From assembly GCA_902492275.1 (NCBI GenBank), contig CABUKW010000006.1, positions 1 to 48,227 on the forward strand: a DNA stretch of 48,227 nucleotides, in the 5' to 3' direction. How positions within the stretch are numbered: the first letter of the stretch is position 1; each line of letters begins with the position of its first letter. A program made the translations under genes and the position numbers. The notes beneath the pieces are model-generated. The model searched no databases. It was not told the origin of the DNA and was given only the letters and a program-made list of their open reading frames with translations. The stretch is from an uncultured Peptococcaceae bacterium (GTDB lineage Bacteria > Bacillota > Peptococcia > Peptococcales > Peptococcaceae). Shown in pieces: positions 7,979 through 17,808 of the stretch.

Positions 7979-8830
7979 CTAGTTATCCCGATGCTTCACG
8001 TTGACCGGATAGCCTTCCTGCTCTAAAATCTGACCAATTTTTATCCCCAACGCAATCGAACGGTGCTGACCGCCAGTGCAGCCAATGCCGATGGTGAGAT
8101 GGGTTTTGCCTTCTTTGATATAATTGGGCAGCAGAAATTTTAATAAATCGGTATACTTTTGCAAAAATTCCTGACATTCCTTCGAGCGGAATACATATTC
8201 CTGCACAGCCGGATCCCGACCAGTCAACGGCCGCAGCTCCGGTATATAGAACGGATTGGGAATGAACCGCACATCCATCAGCAAATCGGTATCAATGGGA
8301 ATGCCGTGCTTATAGCCAAAGGTTATGATGCTGACAGAAAGCTTATCGCTGAATTCGGCCCACTGGGCGCGCAGTTCGCTGCGCAGCTCGCTGGCCTTTA
8401 ACCGGGAGGTGTCAATAATTTTATCAGCCCGGCCCCGCAATTCGCTCAGCTTCTGCCGTTCCAGACGAATGCCCTCACTGATGGTACCCTGCGGGCTTAG
8501 CGGATGATTGCGGCGCGTTTCTTTAAAGCGCTGAATGAGAATATCGTCGGAAGCTTCCAAAAAAAGTATCTGATAAGAAATATCCATATTGTGCAGCTCA
8601 TCCAGATTATGATTCAATTCATCTAAAAACAAATCGCCGCGAATGTCAATCACCAACGCAATTTTGCTGACCTTGCCGTCAGATTGCAGACACAGCTCCG
8701 CAAATTTGGGAATTAACGGTGCAGGTAAATTATCCACGCAAAAATACCCCATATCCTCAAAAACCTTCACCGCATTACTTTTTCCTGCGCCGGACAAACC
8801 GGTAATAATGACAAAATTTGAATTGTTCAT
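7979..8830 (-). CDS. rapZ: RapZ (YvcJ) nucleotide-binding protein
   Basis: 283 residues, the family length. Walker A GLSGAGKS at residues 11-18, then EDMGYFCVDNLP, the ETRRNHPLS segment, and the C-terminal GIGCTGGQHRS motif that is the family hallmark. RapZ proteins bind nucleotides; in enterobacteria the protein guides RNase E to a small RNA controlling glmS, and in Bacillota (YvcJ) it affects competence and growth. A longer start at ATG 8869 lacks a ribosome binding site, while ATG 8830 has GGGAGG upstream. The stop is 22 bases before the inferred yvcK start. Confidence 0.95.
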   Translation of the reverse strand: MNNSNFVIITGLSGAGKSNAVKVFEDMGYFCVDNLPAPLIPKFAELCLQSDGKVSKIALVIDIRGDLFLDELNHNLDELHNMDISYQILFLEASDDILIQRFKETRRNHPLSPQGTISEGIRLERQKLSELRGRADKIIDTSRLKASELRSELRAQWAEFSDKLSVSIITFGYKHGIPIDTDLLMDVRFIPNPFYIPELRPLTGRDPAVQEYVFRSKECQEFLQKYTDLLKFLLPNYIKEGKTHLTIGIGCTGGQHRSIALGIKIGQILEQEGYPVNVKHRDN

Positions 8831-8941
8831 GGCTGTCACATCCTCCCAAAAACTCTTTTGCTTTCTCATCTAATGATAACAAAGTTCAAACGTAGAAACA
8901 AGCGGAGATTCTTTTTTATTTCAGGATTTCCAGCAATATTT

Positions 8942-9631
8942 TCACAGCAAAAAATTCCAATACCAATCCAGCAGTTGCTCGCCCCACAAGAGAACCAGCC
9001 AGGCGGCAGCTGCAATCGACGGCCCAAAGGGAAACAGCGTCCCTCGCCGCAAGGATTGCCGCAGCAGTTGCCAGAATAAGCCTATCAGACAGGATAGAAA
9101 TAAAATTAAGAAAACCCGGGAAGGTCCCATATAAACGCCCAGCAGAAAAAATAATTTGATATCGCCGCCGCCCATGGTTTCCTGCTGCAAAAGCGTATCG
9201 GCAGCTAAAATGAACGCTAACAACGGCAACGCCCCTGCACAGCCGCCCAATAGTCCCTGCAACAATAAATCCGGCATAGCTTGTCCGTTCACCAGTGATA
9301 GCGGCACATACAGCAGCAATCCCAAGAGCAGCAAGCTATCAGGAATAAGAAAACTATAATAATCAATCACACCAATCACCAATAGCAAAAAGCTCAGCAC
9401 CATAAATTTGCCTAGCTGCCAATTCCAATCAAACCGCAGCAGCAAAGAAAACAAAAGCAGGATACTTATCAGCTGAACCAATCTGCAATGAGGCATCATG
9501 CCAGCTGTACCGTCTTTCCATGCTGCTTCCCGTTTCACATATACGCTAGAGTACAAACAACAAAGCCAACCAAGGCCAATGCCGCCAATGACAATCAGCC
9601 CGCCGTATAGCCAGAAATAATTCTGCAACAC
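8942..9631 (-). CDS. Type IV prepilin peptidase-like A24 aspartic protease
   Basis: 229 residues, multi-pass membrane protein. The two catalytic aspartates of A24 peptidases are visible: Asp90 in GVIDYYSFLIPD and Asp157 in GGGDIKL, plus the FPFGP motif near the end. The N-terminal cytosolic methyltransferase domain with its paired CxxC zinc motifs is reduced to a short loop (KDGTAGMMPHCR), so N-methylation is doubtful. It would cut signal peptides of type IV pilin-like or competence pseudopilins, none of which is in this window. The start is GTG at 9629-9631 after GGAGGAGG. It stands about 110 bases upstream of rapZ on the same strand. Confidence 0.88.
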   Translation of the reverse strand: MLQNYFWLYGGLIVIGGIGLGWLCCLYSSVYVKREAAWKDGTAGMMPHCRLVQLISILLLFSLLLRFDWNWQLGKFMVLSFLLLVIGVIDYYSFLIPDSLLLLGLLLYVPLSLVNGQAMPDLLLQGLLGGCAGALPLLAFILAADTLLQQETMGGGDIKLFFLLGVYMGPSRVFLILFLSCLIGLFWQLLRQSLRRGTLFPFGPSIAAAAWLVLLWGEQLLDWYWNFLL

Positions 9632-9723
9632 AGTATATCCTCCTCCTATTTTATCTGTACGATTGTTCCTTTTATATAATAATTATCCATATTTTAGAAA
9701 TTTCCTCTTTCTGACAACAAAAA

Positions 9724-9761
9724 AACTGTTGTCAAAACAATCTTCTGCTTTAACAACAGTT
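9724..9761 (-). terminator. Terminator of the degV gene
   Basis: On the minus strand AACTGTTGT (9761-9753) and ACAACAGTT (9732-9724) pair perfectly and are followed directly by a run of T. It lies 25 bases past the degV stop. Confidence 0.8.
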
Positions 9762-9786
9762 CTCTTTATGCACATTTCGCTCTATT

Positions 9787-10620
9787 TTACATTTTAATAT
9801 ATTGAATGGCAATGCACTGGGGACCGCCCTGTGTCACAAAAACCGGCGACAGCTCCAAAATTTCTACCTTGGCTTTGGCAAAGGCATCCTTCATGATATG
9901 GGCAATCTCCAAAGCGTCTTTCGCCGCCCGGGCATGAGAAATAGAAATCAGATATCCTTCCCCCACATGTTTTTTCTGAAAATGGTGCATAATCTTCTTG
10001 GCAGCGCCCTTGATAGTACGACTGATGCCATAGGCATCCAAACGGGTGCCGTCAGGCGTCTGCTGCATAATAGGCTTTACCTGCAGCGCCGAACCAAATT
10101 TAGCGGCTAACGGCGTCAGCCGACCGCCTCTGCGCAAAAATTCAAAATCCTGCGCAATCAAAAAGGATTCGCAATGGCGGGTGCAGTCATCCAACGCCAG
10201 CACAATATCAGCCAGCGATTTTCCCTGCTGCGCCATCTGCGCCGCCTTCCACACCAAATGCCGGTGGGGGCCGCACAAGGTACGGCTGTTGTACACCACA
10301 ATATCCTCTTTATTTTCTGCCATTTCTTTGGCGCCGCAGGCACTGAGATAGGTGCCCGACAGCCCATCGGCCATGGCAATATTCAAAATTTTCTTTCCTG
10401 CGTGCCGCCGATAAGCCTCCACATAATCTCCTATCGGCGGCTGCGAGCTTCTGGGAATCCCGCCCTTGGCAATTTGACCATAAAAATGATCCATATCGAC
10501 CTGTAAATCACGGTACTCTTCATCCAAAATACTAACACACAGCGGAATAACATCAATCCCCAGTGTTTCTCCTTCCGCCGGCGTAGTCAATGCTGACGAA
10601 TCTGTTATAACTTGAACCAT
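9787..10620 (-). CDS. DegV-family fatty-acid-binding protein
   Basis: 277 residues from MVQVITDSSAL. DegV features: ITDSSA at the N-terminus, IPLCVSI, the SSQPPIGDY and DGLSGTYLSA loops that hold a fatty acyl carboxylate, and a C-terminal ISHARAAKDALEIA segment. Members (FakB in staphylococci) present fatty acids to the kinase FakA; no fakA is in the window. A longer start at 10710 is in frame, but GAGGG lies eight bases before ATG 10620 and the shorter protein has the usual length. Transcribed alone, with its own terminator. Confidence 0.92.
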   Translation of the reverse strand: MVQVITDSSALTTPAEGETLGIDVIPLCVSILDEEYRDLQVDMDHFYGQIAKGGIPRSSQPPIGDYVEAYRRHAGKKILNIAMADGLSGTYLSACGAKEMAENKEDIVVYNSRTLCGPHRHLVWKAAQMAQQGKSLADIVLALDDCTRHCESFLIAQDFEFLRRGGRLTPLAAKFGSALQVKPIMQQTPDGTRLDAYGISRTIKGAAKKIMHHFQKKHVGEGYLISISHARAAKDALEIAHIMKDAFAKAKVEILELSPVFVTQGGPQCIAIQYIKM

Positions 10621-10803
10621 ACACTTACCCTCGCTCATTTCTACCCTTTTATAGTTTTTCCAACATGCGTAAATATCATTTTCAAAATTAGATAACATGA
10701 TATCCACCATTCCTTAATTCTATAATACCATATCAGATAGAAAAATAAAATATATTTTTCATTATAATAAATGTATAGTTCATTCTTTTTAAATATTTTT
10801 ACG

Positions 10804-11658
10804 TTATTCTGTAATGGAATGCTGCAAACTCCACTCTTTCAAAATCCGGCCATCCCGCAAAAGTCCCCGCAAAGTCTCTGCGTCGTTGTCTGCTAAGGCC
10901 GCCCGATACTCCTGCAAAGCATGAATGATAGTATCCACCTCATACAGCAAGGCCGATTGATTCATCAAAAATAGCTCGGTCCACATATCCTCATTCAGCT
11001 TCGCCACACGGGTCAAATCCTTAAAGCTGCCTGCACTGAAGCCGCTTTCATTTTTGACCGTCGGACTTTTGATATAAGCGCTGGATACCACATGGGCTAA
11101 TTGCGAGGTAAAGGCTATGGTTTTATCATGCTCCTGCGGCGTGGTATAAACAATACGGCCAAATTTTAAATCCCGAGCCAGCTGCTCGACAGTTTTTCTG
11201 GCTTCCTCCGGAACGCTTGCCAACGGCGTTAAAATCATGCTGGCGCCCTTATATAAATCGGGCAGAGAATAAGCAAAGCCAGAAAATTCTCGACCGGCCA
11301 TCGGATGGCAGCCGATAAAAATAACGCCCCGTTCTGTCAGAACATCATGCACAGCGCGCACGATACTTTCCTTCACACCGCCAGCGTCGATGACAATGCT
11401 GCCAGGCCGGAAATATTGCTGATTGTCTAAGATAAAATCAATAATCCCCTGTGGGTGCAGGCAGATGATACTCAAATCAGCTTCTCCCAGTTGCTCTGGA
11501 ATGATGGCCTTATCAATGGCGTCCTCCTGCAGCGCCATTTGCACCGATTTACTGTTTAAATCTCTACCGACGCCCAGACAAGTATGCTGGGTATACGCTT
11601 TGATTGCTTTACAAAAGGAACCGCCAATTAAACCTAAACCGACAACTGCTATGTTCAC
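10804..11658 (-). CDS. tyrA: Prephenate dehydrogenase
   Basis: About 284 residues. The N-terminal Rossmann fold has GLGLIGGS (residues 7-14) for NAD(P), then IICLHPQG, VIDAGGVKESI, and the HPMAGRE motif with the catalytic His and the substrate-binding Arg; the all-helical C-terminal domain has HDKTIAFTSQLAHVVSSAY. It converts prephenate to 4-hydroxyphenylpyruvate in tyrosine synthesis. No ACT or chorismate mutase domain is present. Two GTG starts are in frame; GAGGTGA spaces best with the one at 11656-11658. No other aromatic amino acid genes adjoin. Confidence 0.93.
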   Translation of the reverse strand: MNIAVVGLGLIGGSFCKAIKAYTQHTCLGVGRDLNSKSVQMALQEDAIDKAIIPEQLGEADLSIICLHPQGIIDFILDNQQYFRPGSIVIDAGGVKESIVRAVHDVLTERGVIFIGCHPMAGREFSGFAYSLPDLYKGASMILTPLASVPEEARKTVEQLARDLKFGRIVYTTPQEHDKTIAFTSQLAHVVSSAYIKSPTVKNESGFSAGSFKDLTRVAKLNEDMWTELFLMNQSALLYEVDTIIHALQEYRAALADNDAETLRGLLRDGRILKEWSLQHSITE

Positions 11659-11803
11659 TGTAATCACCTCATAAAAATTATCTCGCTTGCCTAAAGCAAT
11701 TGTTTCCTTTTTATAGTTTAGTCATTCTGCCGTCGCTTGACAAGCTATTTTCTAACACCCAATCAAACATCTGCTGTTTTTTCTGAAATACAAGGAACAA
11801 AAA

Positions 11804-11839
11804 ACAGACCTCGGATAAGCTATCCTATCCAAGATCTGT
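11804..11839 (-). terminator. Terminator of the phosphorelay operon
   Basis: ACAGACCTCGGATA (11804-11817) pairs with TATCCAAGATCTGT (11826-11839), two pairs being G-T wobbles, around an 8-base loop. On the minus strand it is followed by a T run. It begins seven bases past the end of the last histidine kinase gene. Confidence 0.8.
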
Positions 11840-11845
11840 CCATTT

Positions 11846-14401
11846 TTAGGATAACGCTCCCACATCATAGGGCAGCCATTGATTTAACACCTTACAGAGC
11901 TGCTTCAAATCCAACGGCTTGGCCAAATGAGTATTCATGCCCGCTTGCTTGGCAGCGTAGATATCATCGGCAAAGGCATTGGCCGTTAAAGCAATAATGG
12001 GGATTTCGGCTGCATCCTTTCGTTCTAACTGCCGAATCGCTTTTGCAGCATCATAACCATTCATCACCGGCATTTGAATATCCATCAAAATTACATCATA
12101 ATAATACTCCGGCTTGCGACTGAACACTGTTACGCCTTCTTGTCCATTTTCTGCAGTTTCTACCAGGAATGCCTCCATCTCCAATAATTCCTTGGCAATC
12201 TCCCGATTTAAATCGTTATCTTCCACTAACAAAATGCGGCGCATATATTCCGTTTGGTTCACTTTCTGCACGACTTCTTCCGGTTCCGGCTGCACTTCGC
12301 CCTTATCAGCGATTTCCAGATAAATCGTTACCGTGATACAGGTTCCCTTATTTAAAACCGACGCTATGTCAATGTTTCCATTCATCATCTGCACCAAATT
12401 CAGCGTAATAGGCATACCTAAGCCTGTACCATGAATTTTACTGACGCGGGAATCCTCCGCCCGTTCAAAAGGCTGAAAAATACGCTGTACGTACTCCTCT
12501 GACATCCCAATGCCATCGTCCCGCACCACAAACTGATAGCAGCCCACATTGCCAGCCGACGTCAGCAGTTCCCGCAGCTGCACTTCTATGTGTCCGCCCT
12601 CCGGCGTATATTTAATGGCATTTGAAATCAAATTCAATAAAATTCGCTGTACCCGTACGCGGTCCCCTCGCACATTGGCATGTTCCGGCGCTTCCACAGT
12701 CAACGTAAATTGCTGCTGTTTCTCTTGACTCTCCTGCCGCATCATCTCTACAGTTTGCCTTACCAACGTGGGAATATGAAACGGTTTGTCCTGTAATTCC
12801 AGATTGCCGCTCTCTATTTTAGACATATCTAAAACTTCATTAATCAGCTGCAGCAAATGCTCGCTGGACAGCCGAATTTTGGCCAGACAATCCTGCAGGC
12901 GGTCCGGATTCTGCAGATTTCTCTCTGCCAGCGTTGTCATGCCAAGAATCGCATTCATCGGCGTGCGAATATCGTGCGACATTTTGGACAGGAAATCGGT
13001 TTTGGCCAGGCTTCCCTGCTGGGCAGCTTCATACGCCTCTACCAGAGCTTTTTTCGCCCGTTCTTCCTCCGCCCGAATTTCCAGCTCCTTTGTTCTTTCT
13101 TCTGTCACATTGCGAAAGGTCAGCACTCCATTGCGCACCATACCGTCTTCTTTTGAAATCATATAGACATCCATACGCAGCCAGCGCTTTTCACCCTCAC
13201 GCTGTACACAATATTCAACCCCTATACATTCATTGACATGATGCAGCGTTGCCGCCAAATTCCGTCCATCTAAAAAACGATACAATTTTCTTCTGTCATA
13301 AGCAACAACTTCGCTTTCAATATACGTGCGTAGCTGCTTATAAAGACCGTCTCTGCGCACATATTGAACATTAAAATCCATACCAGGCAGCCACATTCCA
13401 TAGAAACAATCCTGCTGAAAGTCCACATAATAAATGCTGAGATAGGAGCCATTGATAGCCTGCAGCACAGCCTGGTTCATGCGCAGCTCCACCCGTTTGG
13501 CATCCAAATCCTGTTTTTCCTGATGAATATTACGCAGCGTTCCCACCACACGCTGCAGCCGGCCTGCATACGCGATGGCTCTACCTGTTATGCGATACCA
13601 CTGATACCCGCTCTGCCCATGTTCGCCTAATCGCAAACGTACTTCCAAGGTTGCTGCAGTCTCCTGACAGAAGCAATCTTTTATCTTCGATTGGTCATCA
13701 GGGTGGATCATCTGGTCTTGCTGCATGGATTGTGCCTGTCGAGACAGCTCCACCTTATTGACATAGCTGCATCCCTTTTCATCCATGCGAGGTTCATAAA
13801 TAACCAGCATATTGGAGTCTACCATATACTCGTACATCATATCGGAGCTGCTTTCCATAGCCAAACGGTACATTTCCCGTTCCCGCCGTAATTGCTCCTG
13901 TAACTCTTTACTTTCTGTTACATCAATAAACATCCGTTGTATAATCCATGCATCCTTGTTTCCAGAAATAACTGCATTGCTTCCCCGCAGCCAATGAATG
14001 CTGCCATCCTGCCAGCACACCCGATATTCTACATGCAGTCTGTCTCCTTGCTGCTTCAAATTTTGATAAGAATTTAACAAAATTTGATAATCTTCCTCAA
14101 CAACGGTATCCGCGATACCACTGCTCCAATCCAGTGCAGAGAGATCGGTATCCCCATAGCCCAATAACCGAATGGCCGCTGGATTGATAGAAACCAGCCT
14201 ATAACTGTCCTGCTTCTTTTCCAAACGCAGGATCCCACAAGGTACTGTATCAAAAATACTGGACAGTAATTCTTTTTGCTGCAATAGGTCTGCTAACTGC
14301 TGCGTTTCGACTTGCGCAGAATTCGTTATCTGATGTACGGTTTCTTCAGAGTTTTCTCTAACTATTCGCTCTGTTCTTCTCATTCCATCATCTGCCTCCA
14401 T
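11846..14401 (-). CDS. Soluble hybrid histidine kinase PAS-PAS-PAS-HisKA-HATPase-REC
   Basis: 851 residues with no membrane segment, so a cytosolic sensor. PAS-like domains lie at roughly 45-150, 180-300 and 310-430. HisKA follows with the phosphoacceptor His near residue 476 in SKMSHDIRTPMN. The HATPase has N box NLISNAIKYTPEGG, G1 DDGIGM and G2 HGTGLGM. A receiver starts at ILLVEDNDLNRE near 722, with Asp near 770 in ILMDIQMP and the Lys of LAKPLD. Last gene of the four-gene operon, 69 bases after the second kinase. The receiver probably passes phosphate through the HPt protein of the operon. The start could be ATG 14401 or, six codons on, ATG 14383; both have plausible ribosome binding sites. 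Confidence 0.93.
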   Translation of the reverse strand: MEADDGMRRTERIVRENSEETVHQITNSAQVETQQLADLLQQKELLSSIFDTVPCGILRLEKKQDSYRLVSINPAAIRLLGYGDTDLSALDWSSGIADTVVEEDYQILLNSYQNLKQQGDRLHVEYRVCWQDGSIHWLRGSNAVISGNKDAWIIQRMFIDVTESKELQEQLRREREMYRLAMESSSDMMYEYMVDSNMLVIYEPRMDEKGCSYVNKVELSRQAQSMQQDQMIHPDDQSKIKDCFCQETAATLEVRLRLGEHGQSGYQWYRITGRAIAYAGRLQRVVGTLRNIHQEKQDLDAKRVELRMNQAVLQAINGSYLSIYYVDFQQDCFYGMWLPGMDFNVQYVRRDGLYKQLRTYIESEVVAYDRRKLYRFLDGRNLAATLHHVNECIGVEYCVQREGEKRWLRMDVYMISKEDGMVRNGVLTFRNVTEERTKELEIRAEEERAKKALVEAYEAAQQGSLAKTDFLSKMSHDIRTPMNAILGMTTLAERNLQNPDRLQDCLAKIRLSSEHLLQLINEVLDMSKIESGNLELQDKPFHIPTLVRQTVEMMRQESQEKQQQFTLTVEAPEHANVRGDRVRVQRILLNLISNAIKYTPEGGHIEVQLRELLTSAGNVGCYQFVVRDDGIGMSEEYVQRIFQPFERAEDSRVSKIHGTGLGMPITLNLVQMMNGNIDIASVLNKGTCITVTIYLEIADKGEVQPEPEEVVQKVNQTEYMRRILLVEDNDLNREIAKELLEMEAFLVETAENGQEGVTVFSRKPEYYYDVILMDIQMPVMNGYDAAKAIRQLERKDAAEIPIIALTANAFADDIYAAKQAGMNTHLAKPLDLKQLCKVLNQWLPYDVGALS

Positions 14402-14470
14402 TCAACCACCCCAGCGGTTTCTTTCATTGAATAAAACCAGCGTCAAACATTGCTCCATACCAGAGTCCAC

Positions 14471-17290
14471 CTACTTGGCTAAATATTTTTGCAGCACCTG
14501 TCCTAACTGCGCACAATCTATCGGCTTGGGAATATGTTCATTCATACCGGCTGCCTGCGCATGATGAACGTCCTCTACAAACGCATCAGCGGTCATGGCC
14601 ACGATGGGCAGCGTTTTCACATCCTGCCGATCCAGATTGCGAATGGCAATCGTTGCTTTATAGCCATCCAATACCGGCATTTGAATATCCATAAAAATCA
14701 TATCATAATGACCTTCTGCGGCCGCTTCCATCCATTTCACAGCAATCTCGCCATTTTCCACCCATTCTACCTGTACACCGAACATCTCCAAAAGCTCCTT
14801 GGCGATCTCCGCATTCAGTTCGTTATCCTCTACCAGAAGCACCCGCTTGCCAGAAAAAGCATCCGTATGGGCAGCCAACATTTCACCGACAGCAGCTTGC
14901 TCCGCGTGCAGCAGTTCTCTGCATACGCCAACCAACCGGCTTTTAAAAAGCGGCTTTGTAATAAACTTATCGATTCCTACCGTATGCGCATCCAGCGAAA
15001 GATCAGACAAATCGTAAGCAGAAACAAGAATCAGCTTTACCGCATGGCCTGCAGTCTGCCGAATGGCCTGGGCTGTTTGAATACCGTCCATGCCGGGCAT
15101 CTTCCAGTCAATCAGAACCGCAAAATAATCCTGTCCCTCCTCATGGCGGCGTGTAACCATCCGCACTGCCTCCTGACCAGATAAGCACCATTCGGCGTTC
15201 ATCTGCAATTCCTGCAGCATAACAGCAGTGCCCTCACCAATAATGAAATCATCATCTACCACTAAAACTGATAATCCACGCAACTCTTCCGTATCATCAA
15301 CATAATTCTTCAGCTTCAAATAAAGCGTTATGGTAAACTGGGTCCCCTGATCCACCGTAGAGGTCACATGGATATTGCCATGCATCATTCGAATTAAATT
15401 TCGGGTAATGCTCATTCCTAAGCCGGTTCCTGTGACACGGCTGATCCGGCTGTCTTCCGCACGGGTAAACGGTTCAAACAATATCTGCAGAAATTCTTCG
15501 GTCATGCCGATACCATTATCGCTGAAAACGAATTCATATTCTCCATACTGGGGATTATTGGCTGGCCGTTCCTGAACAGATACAGAAATTTCGCCGCCAT
15601 CCGGCGTATATTTCACCGCATTGGTGAGCAAATTCATGAACGCCTGCTGAATCCGTAAACTGTCTCCAAGCACCCATTCATGCTGCAGCCCTGTCACATT
15701 CACCTGAAAATGATGTCCATGCTCTTGAATCTGCGGCAGTGCCATCGTAACCATATTATCAATCAACGCCGCAATATTAAATTCTTCTTCCCGCAATTCC
15801 AGTTTTCCAGACTCAATTTTGCTCATATCCAATACTTCATTAATTAACGACAGCAAATGCTTGGAAGAAATCGTAATTTTCTGCAGACACTCCCGCACCC
15901 GTTCATGATTTTCAATTTGTGTGCTGGCAATGGCCGTCATGCCAATAATCGCATTCATCGGTGTGCGAATATCATGGCTCATACGAGATAAAAATTCGGT
16001 TTTCGCAATATTGGCCGCCTCCGCATAAGTATACGCTTCCTGTACAGCCTGCTGCTGCACCAGCTTATCGGTTTTCAGACGGTCAATATCCATATAATAC
16101 ATAACAGCCTTTACAGGCTTGCCATCTTGATACTCAATCGCCTGATACATGCTGCGTCGCCAGATGTTGGTTTGCAATACAGTTTTATACTCTATCTCTA
16201 CCCGTTTTTCCTGAGCCAGCACCTGACGCAAATAGTCCAATCCACAAAAATTCAGAAACAGTTCTCTGTCATCCGGCGCCACCAACAAAGGGGCAATCTG
16301 CAGCAATGTCTGACTATAGCAGCCGCTTTCCGGAAAATATCGGACAATGCGTTCTGTCGTATCGATATAAGAAATTGTAGTATAATAATCTTTTTCCAAA
16401 TCAATTTCAAAAATACCGATATATTCATCTTTTAAACAGTGCAGCACCTGCTCCAGCTTGCGACACGACTGTTCCTGCGCTTTAAAATCACTGATATCCG
16501 CAATTGTGCCAAAAACATGGCGAGCCGTACCCTCCTGCACCACCAAACCAGTAAGCGCACACCAGTGCGCTTCTCCAGTACGGCTGCTGAACATCTGAAT
16601 TTGCACAGGTTTCTTCGCACCGTGCTGCAGCAGCTCATACAAAATTGGGATATCGCTTTCCGGACATACCTCTCCCCGCTGTATACGCAGCAAATAATTC
16701 GTCAAACGATACTCTTTTTGCTCATATGCCACGTCTGTCATAACGGACGCATAAAACATCATCAAATCCTGCTGCGCATCATATTGAAAGGTAAACCGTT
16801 CGGAGGAATGTACAATCTGCTGATACCGCTCCATCTCCAAGTCCTTCAGATAACGATCCGTAATATTACGATAGATTCCGACAGCCATGCCATTAGGATC
16901 TCCCTGTTCATTCAGAATAGCCCGAAATTTCAAATCGTATATCACTTCTATTCCATCAGCCGGAATCAGCTTTACAATACCTGTCGCTTCTTTCGCCCCT
17001 TGTATCATCGCTTCATGGACGCGAAGATATTCCTGCTGGCTATCCGGCGCTACAATTCCACGCTTTACCATTTCATAGGGTACGCCGGTTTGCACCGTTT
17101 CCACCTGAAACGCTTGGGCTGTTTTCTCGTCCACCAAAATCATTTGTTTTTTGGTATCATAGGTAAACACCAAACTGCCGCTTTCCTCGGCGGCAATCTG
17201 AAAGGCTTTTATGCTATTATATAATTTTTCGTTAGCTTCCTGCAGCAATGCATAGGCAGCCTGCAGCTCTTGTAAGCTTTGTTGTTCCAT
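14471..17290 (-). CDS. Soluble hybrid histidine kinase PAS-HisKA-HATPase-REC-REC
   Basis: About 939 residues, cytosolic. PAS-like sensor region with three units over the first about 400 residues; HisKA with SRMSHDIRTPMN (His near 438); HATPase with NLLTNAVKYTPDGG, DNGIGM and GTGLGM; then two receivers. The first (VLVVDDDFI, Asp near 727 in VLIDWKMPGMDG) is divergent; the second (VLLVEDNELNAE, Asp near 866 in IFMDIQMPVLDG) is close to that of the neighbouring kinase. An ATG at 17317 is in frame, but AAGGTGG lies seven bases before ATG 17290. Two receivers on one kinase suggest one is a phosphate sink or a gate. Confidence 0.93.
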   Translation of the reverse strand: MEQQSLQELQAAYALLQEANEKLYNSIKAFQIAAEESGSLVFTYDTKKQMILVDEKTAQAFQVETVQTGVPYEMVKRGIVAPDSQQEYLRVHEAMIQGAKEATGIVKLIPADGIEVIYDLKFRAILNEQGDPNGMAVGIYRNITDRYLKDLEMERYQQIVHSSERFTFQYDAQQDLMMFYASVMTDVAYEQKEYRLTNYLLRIQRGEVCPESDIPILYELLQHGAKKPVQIQMFSSRTGEAHWCALTGLVVQEGTARHVFGTIADISDFKAQEQSCRKLEQVLHCLKDEYIGIFEIDLEKDYYTTISYIDTTERIVRYFPESGCYSQTLLQIAPLLVAPDDRELFLNFCGLDYLRQVLAQEKRVEIEYKTVLQTNIWRRSMYQAIEYQDGKPVKAVMYYMDIDRLKTDKLVQQQAVQEAYTYAEAANIAKTEFLSRMSHDIRTPMNAIIGMTAIASTQIENHERVRECLQKITISSKHLLSLINEVLDMSKIESGKLELREEEFNIAALIDNMVTMALPQIQEHGHHFQVNVTGLQHEWVLGDSLRIQQAFMNLLTNAVKYTPDGGEISVSVQERPANNPQYGEYEFVFSDNGIGMTEEFLQILFEPFTRAEDSRISRVTGTGLGMSITRNLIRMMHGNIHVTSTVDQGTQFTITLYLKLKNYVDDTEELRGLSVLVVDDDFIIGEGTAVMLQELQMNAEWCLSGQEAVRMVTRRHEEGQDYFAVLIDWKMPGMDGIQTAQAIRQTAGHAVKLILVSAYDLSDLSLDAHTVGIDKFITKPLFKSRLVGVCRELLHAEQAAVGEMLAAHTDAFSGKRVLLVEDNELNAEIAKELLEMFGVQVEWVENGEIAVKWMEAAAEGHYDMIFMDIQMPVLDGYKATIAIRNLDRQDVKTLPIVAMTADAFVEDVHHAQAAGMNEHIPKPIDCAQLGQVLQKYLAK

Positions 17291-17374
17291 ACAGCAACCA
17301 CCTTCACCATTTTCCAATTAACAGTAAAGTTTCCTCCTCTTTTCGGTTCCTTCTATAAAATAGCCCGCTTAACG

Positions 17375-17737
17375 CTATCCATTCTGCGCAGCCTGCAAAA
17401 CACGCAAAGCAGCAATCGTCTGCTCATAGTCTTGCTTAATCTGCTCCAACAATTCAGACACATCTTCGGGATGACCATCCCGCAAGTTTTCCGCCATTTC
17501 ATGGCTGGAATTATATAACTGGGTGAAGCCTAAATTTTGCGTAACGCCCTTTAAGGTATGCGCAGCGCGAAACGCCTCTGTATAGTTCTGTGCCTCCAAA
17601 AACTGGCACAAATCATGAAAGCTGGAGTCGGTTAAAAATTTTAAGGCAAATCGCTGAATACGCTCTTCACTGCGAAAACGCCCTAATACTCCATCATAAT
17701 CCCCGCCAATACTGACATAACAATCCTTCACTGTCAT
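17375..17737 (-). CDS. HPt phosphotransfer protein
   Basis: 120 residues forming a stand-alone histidine phosphotransfer bundle. The phosphorylatable His is residue 60 in AAHTLKGVTQNLGF, the canonical HPt motif, with the supporting helix YNSSHEMAENLRDG. It would shuttle phosphate from the receivers of the two hybrid kinases to the receiver of the HD-GYP/GGDEF protein encoded just upstream. Gaps of 71 and 84 bases separate it from its neighbours on the same strand. Confidence 0.92.
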   Translation of the reverse strand: MTVKDCYVSIGGDYDGVLGRFRSEERIQRFALKFLTDSSFHDLCQFLEAQNYTEAFRAAHTLKGVTQNLGFTQLYNSSHEMAENLRDGHPEDVSELLEQIKQDYEQTIAALRVLQAAQNG

Positions 17738-17808
17738 AACTCGCCCGCTCCTCTCTATCTCTTAAAAAGCTTTCCCAGTCAGTATAACGCTTTCTGCTGA
17801 AACGCTTA

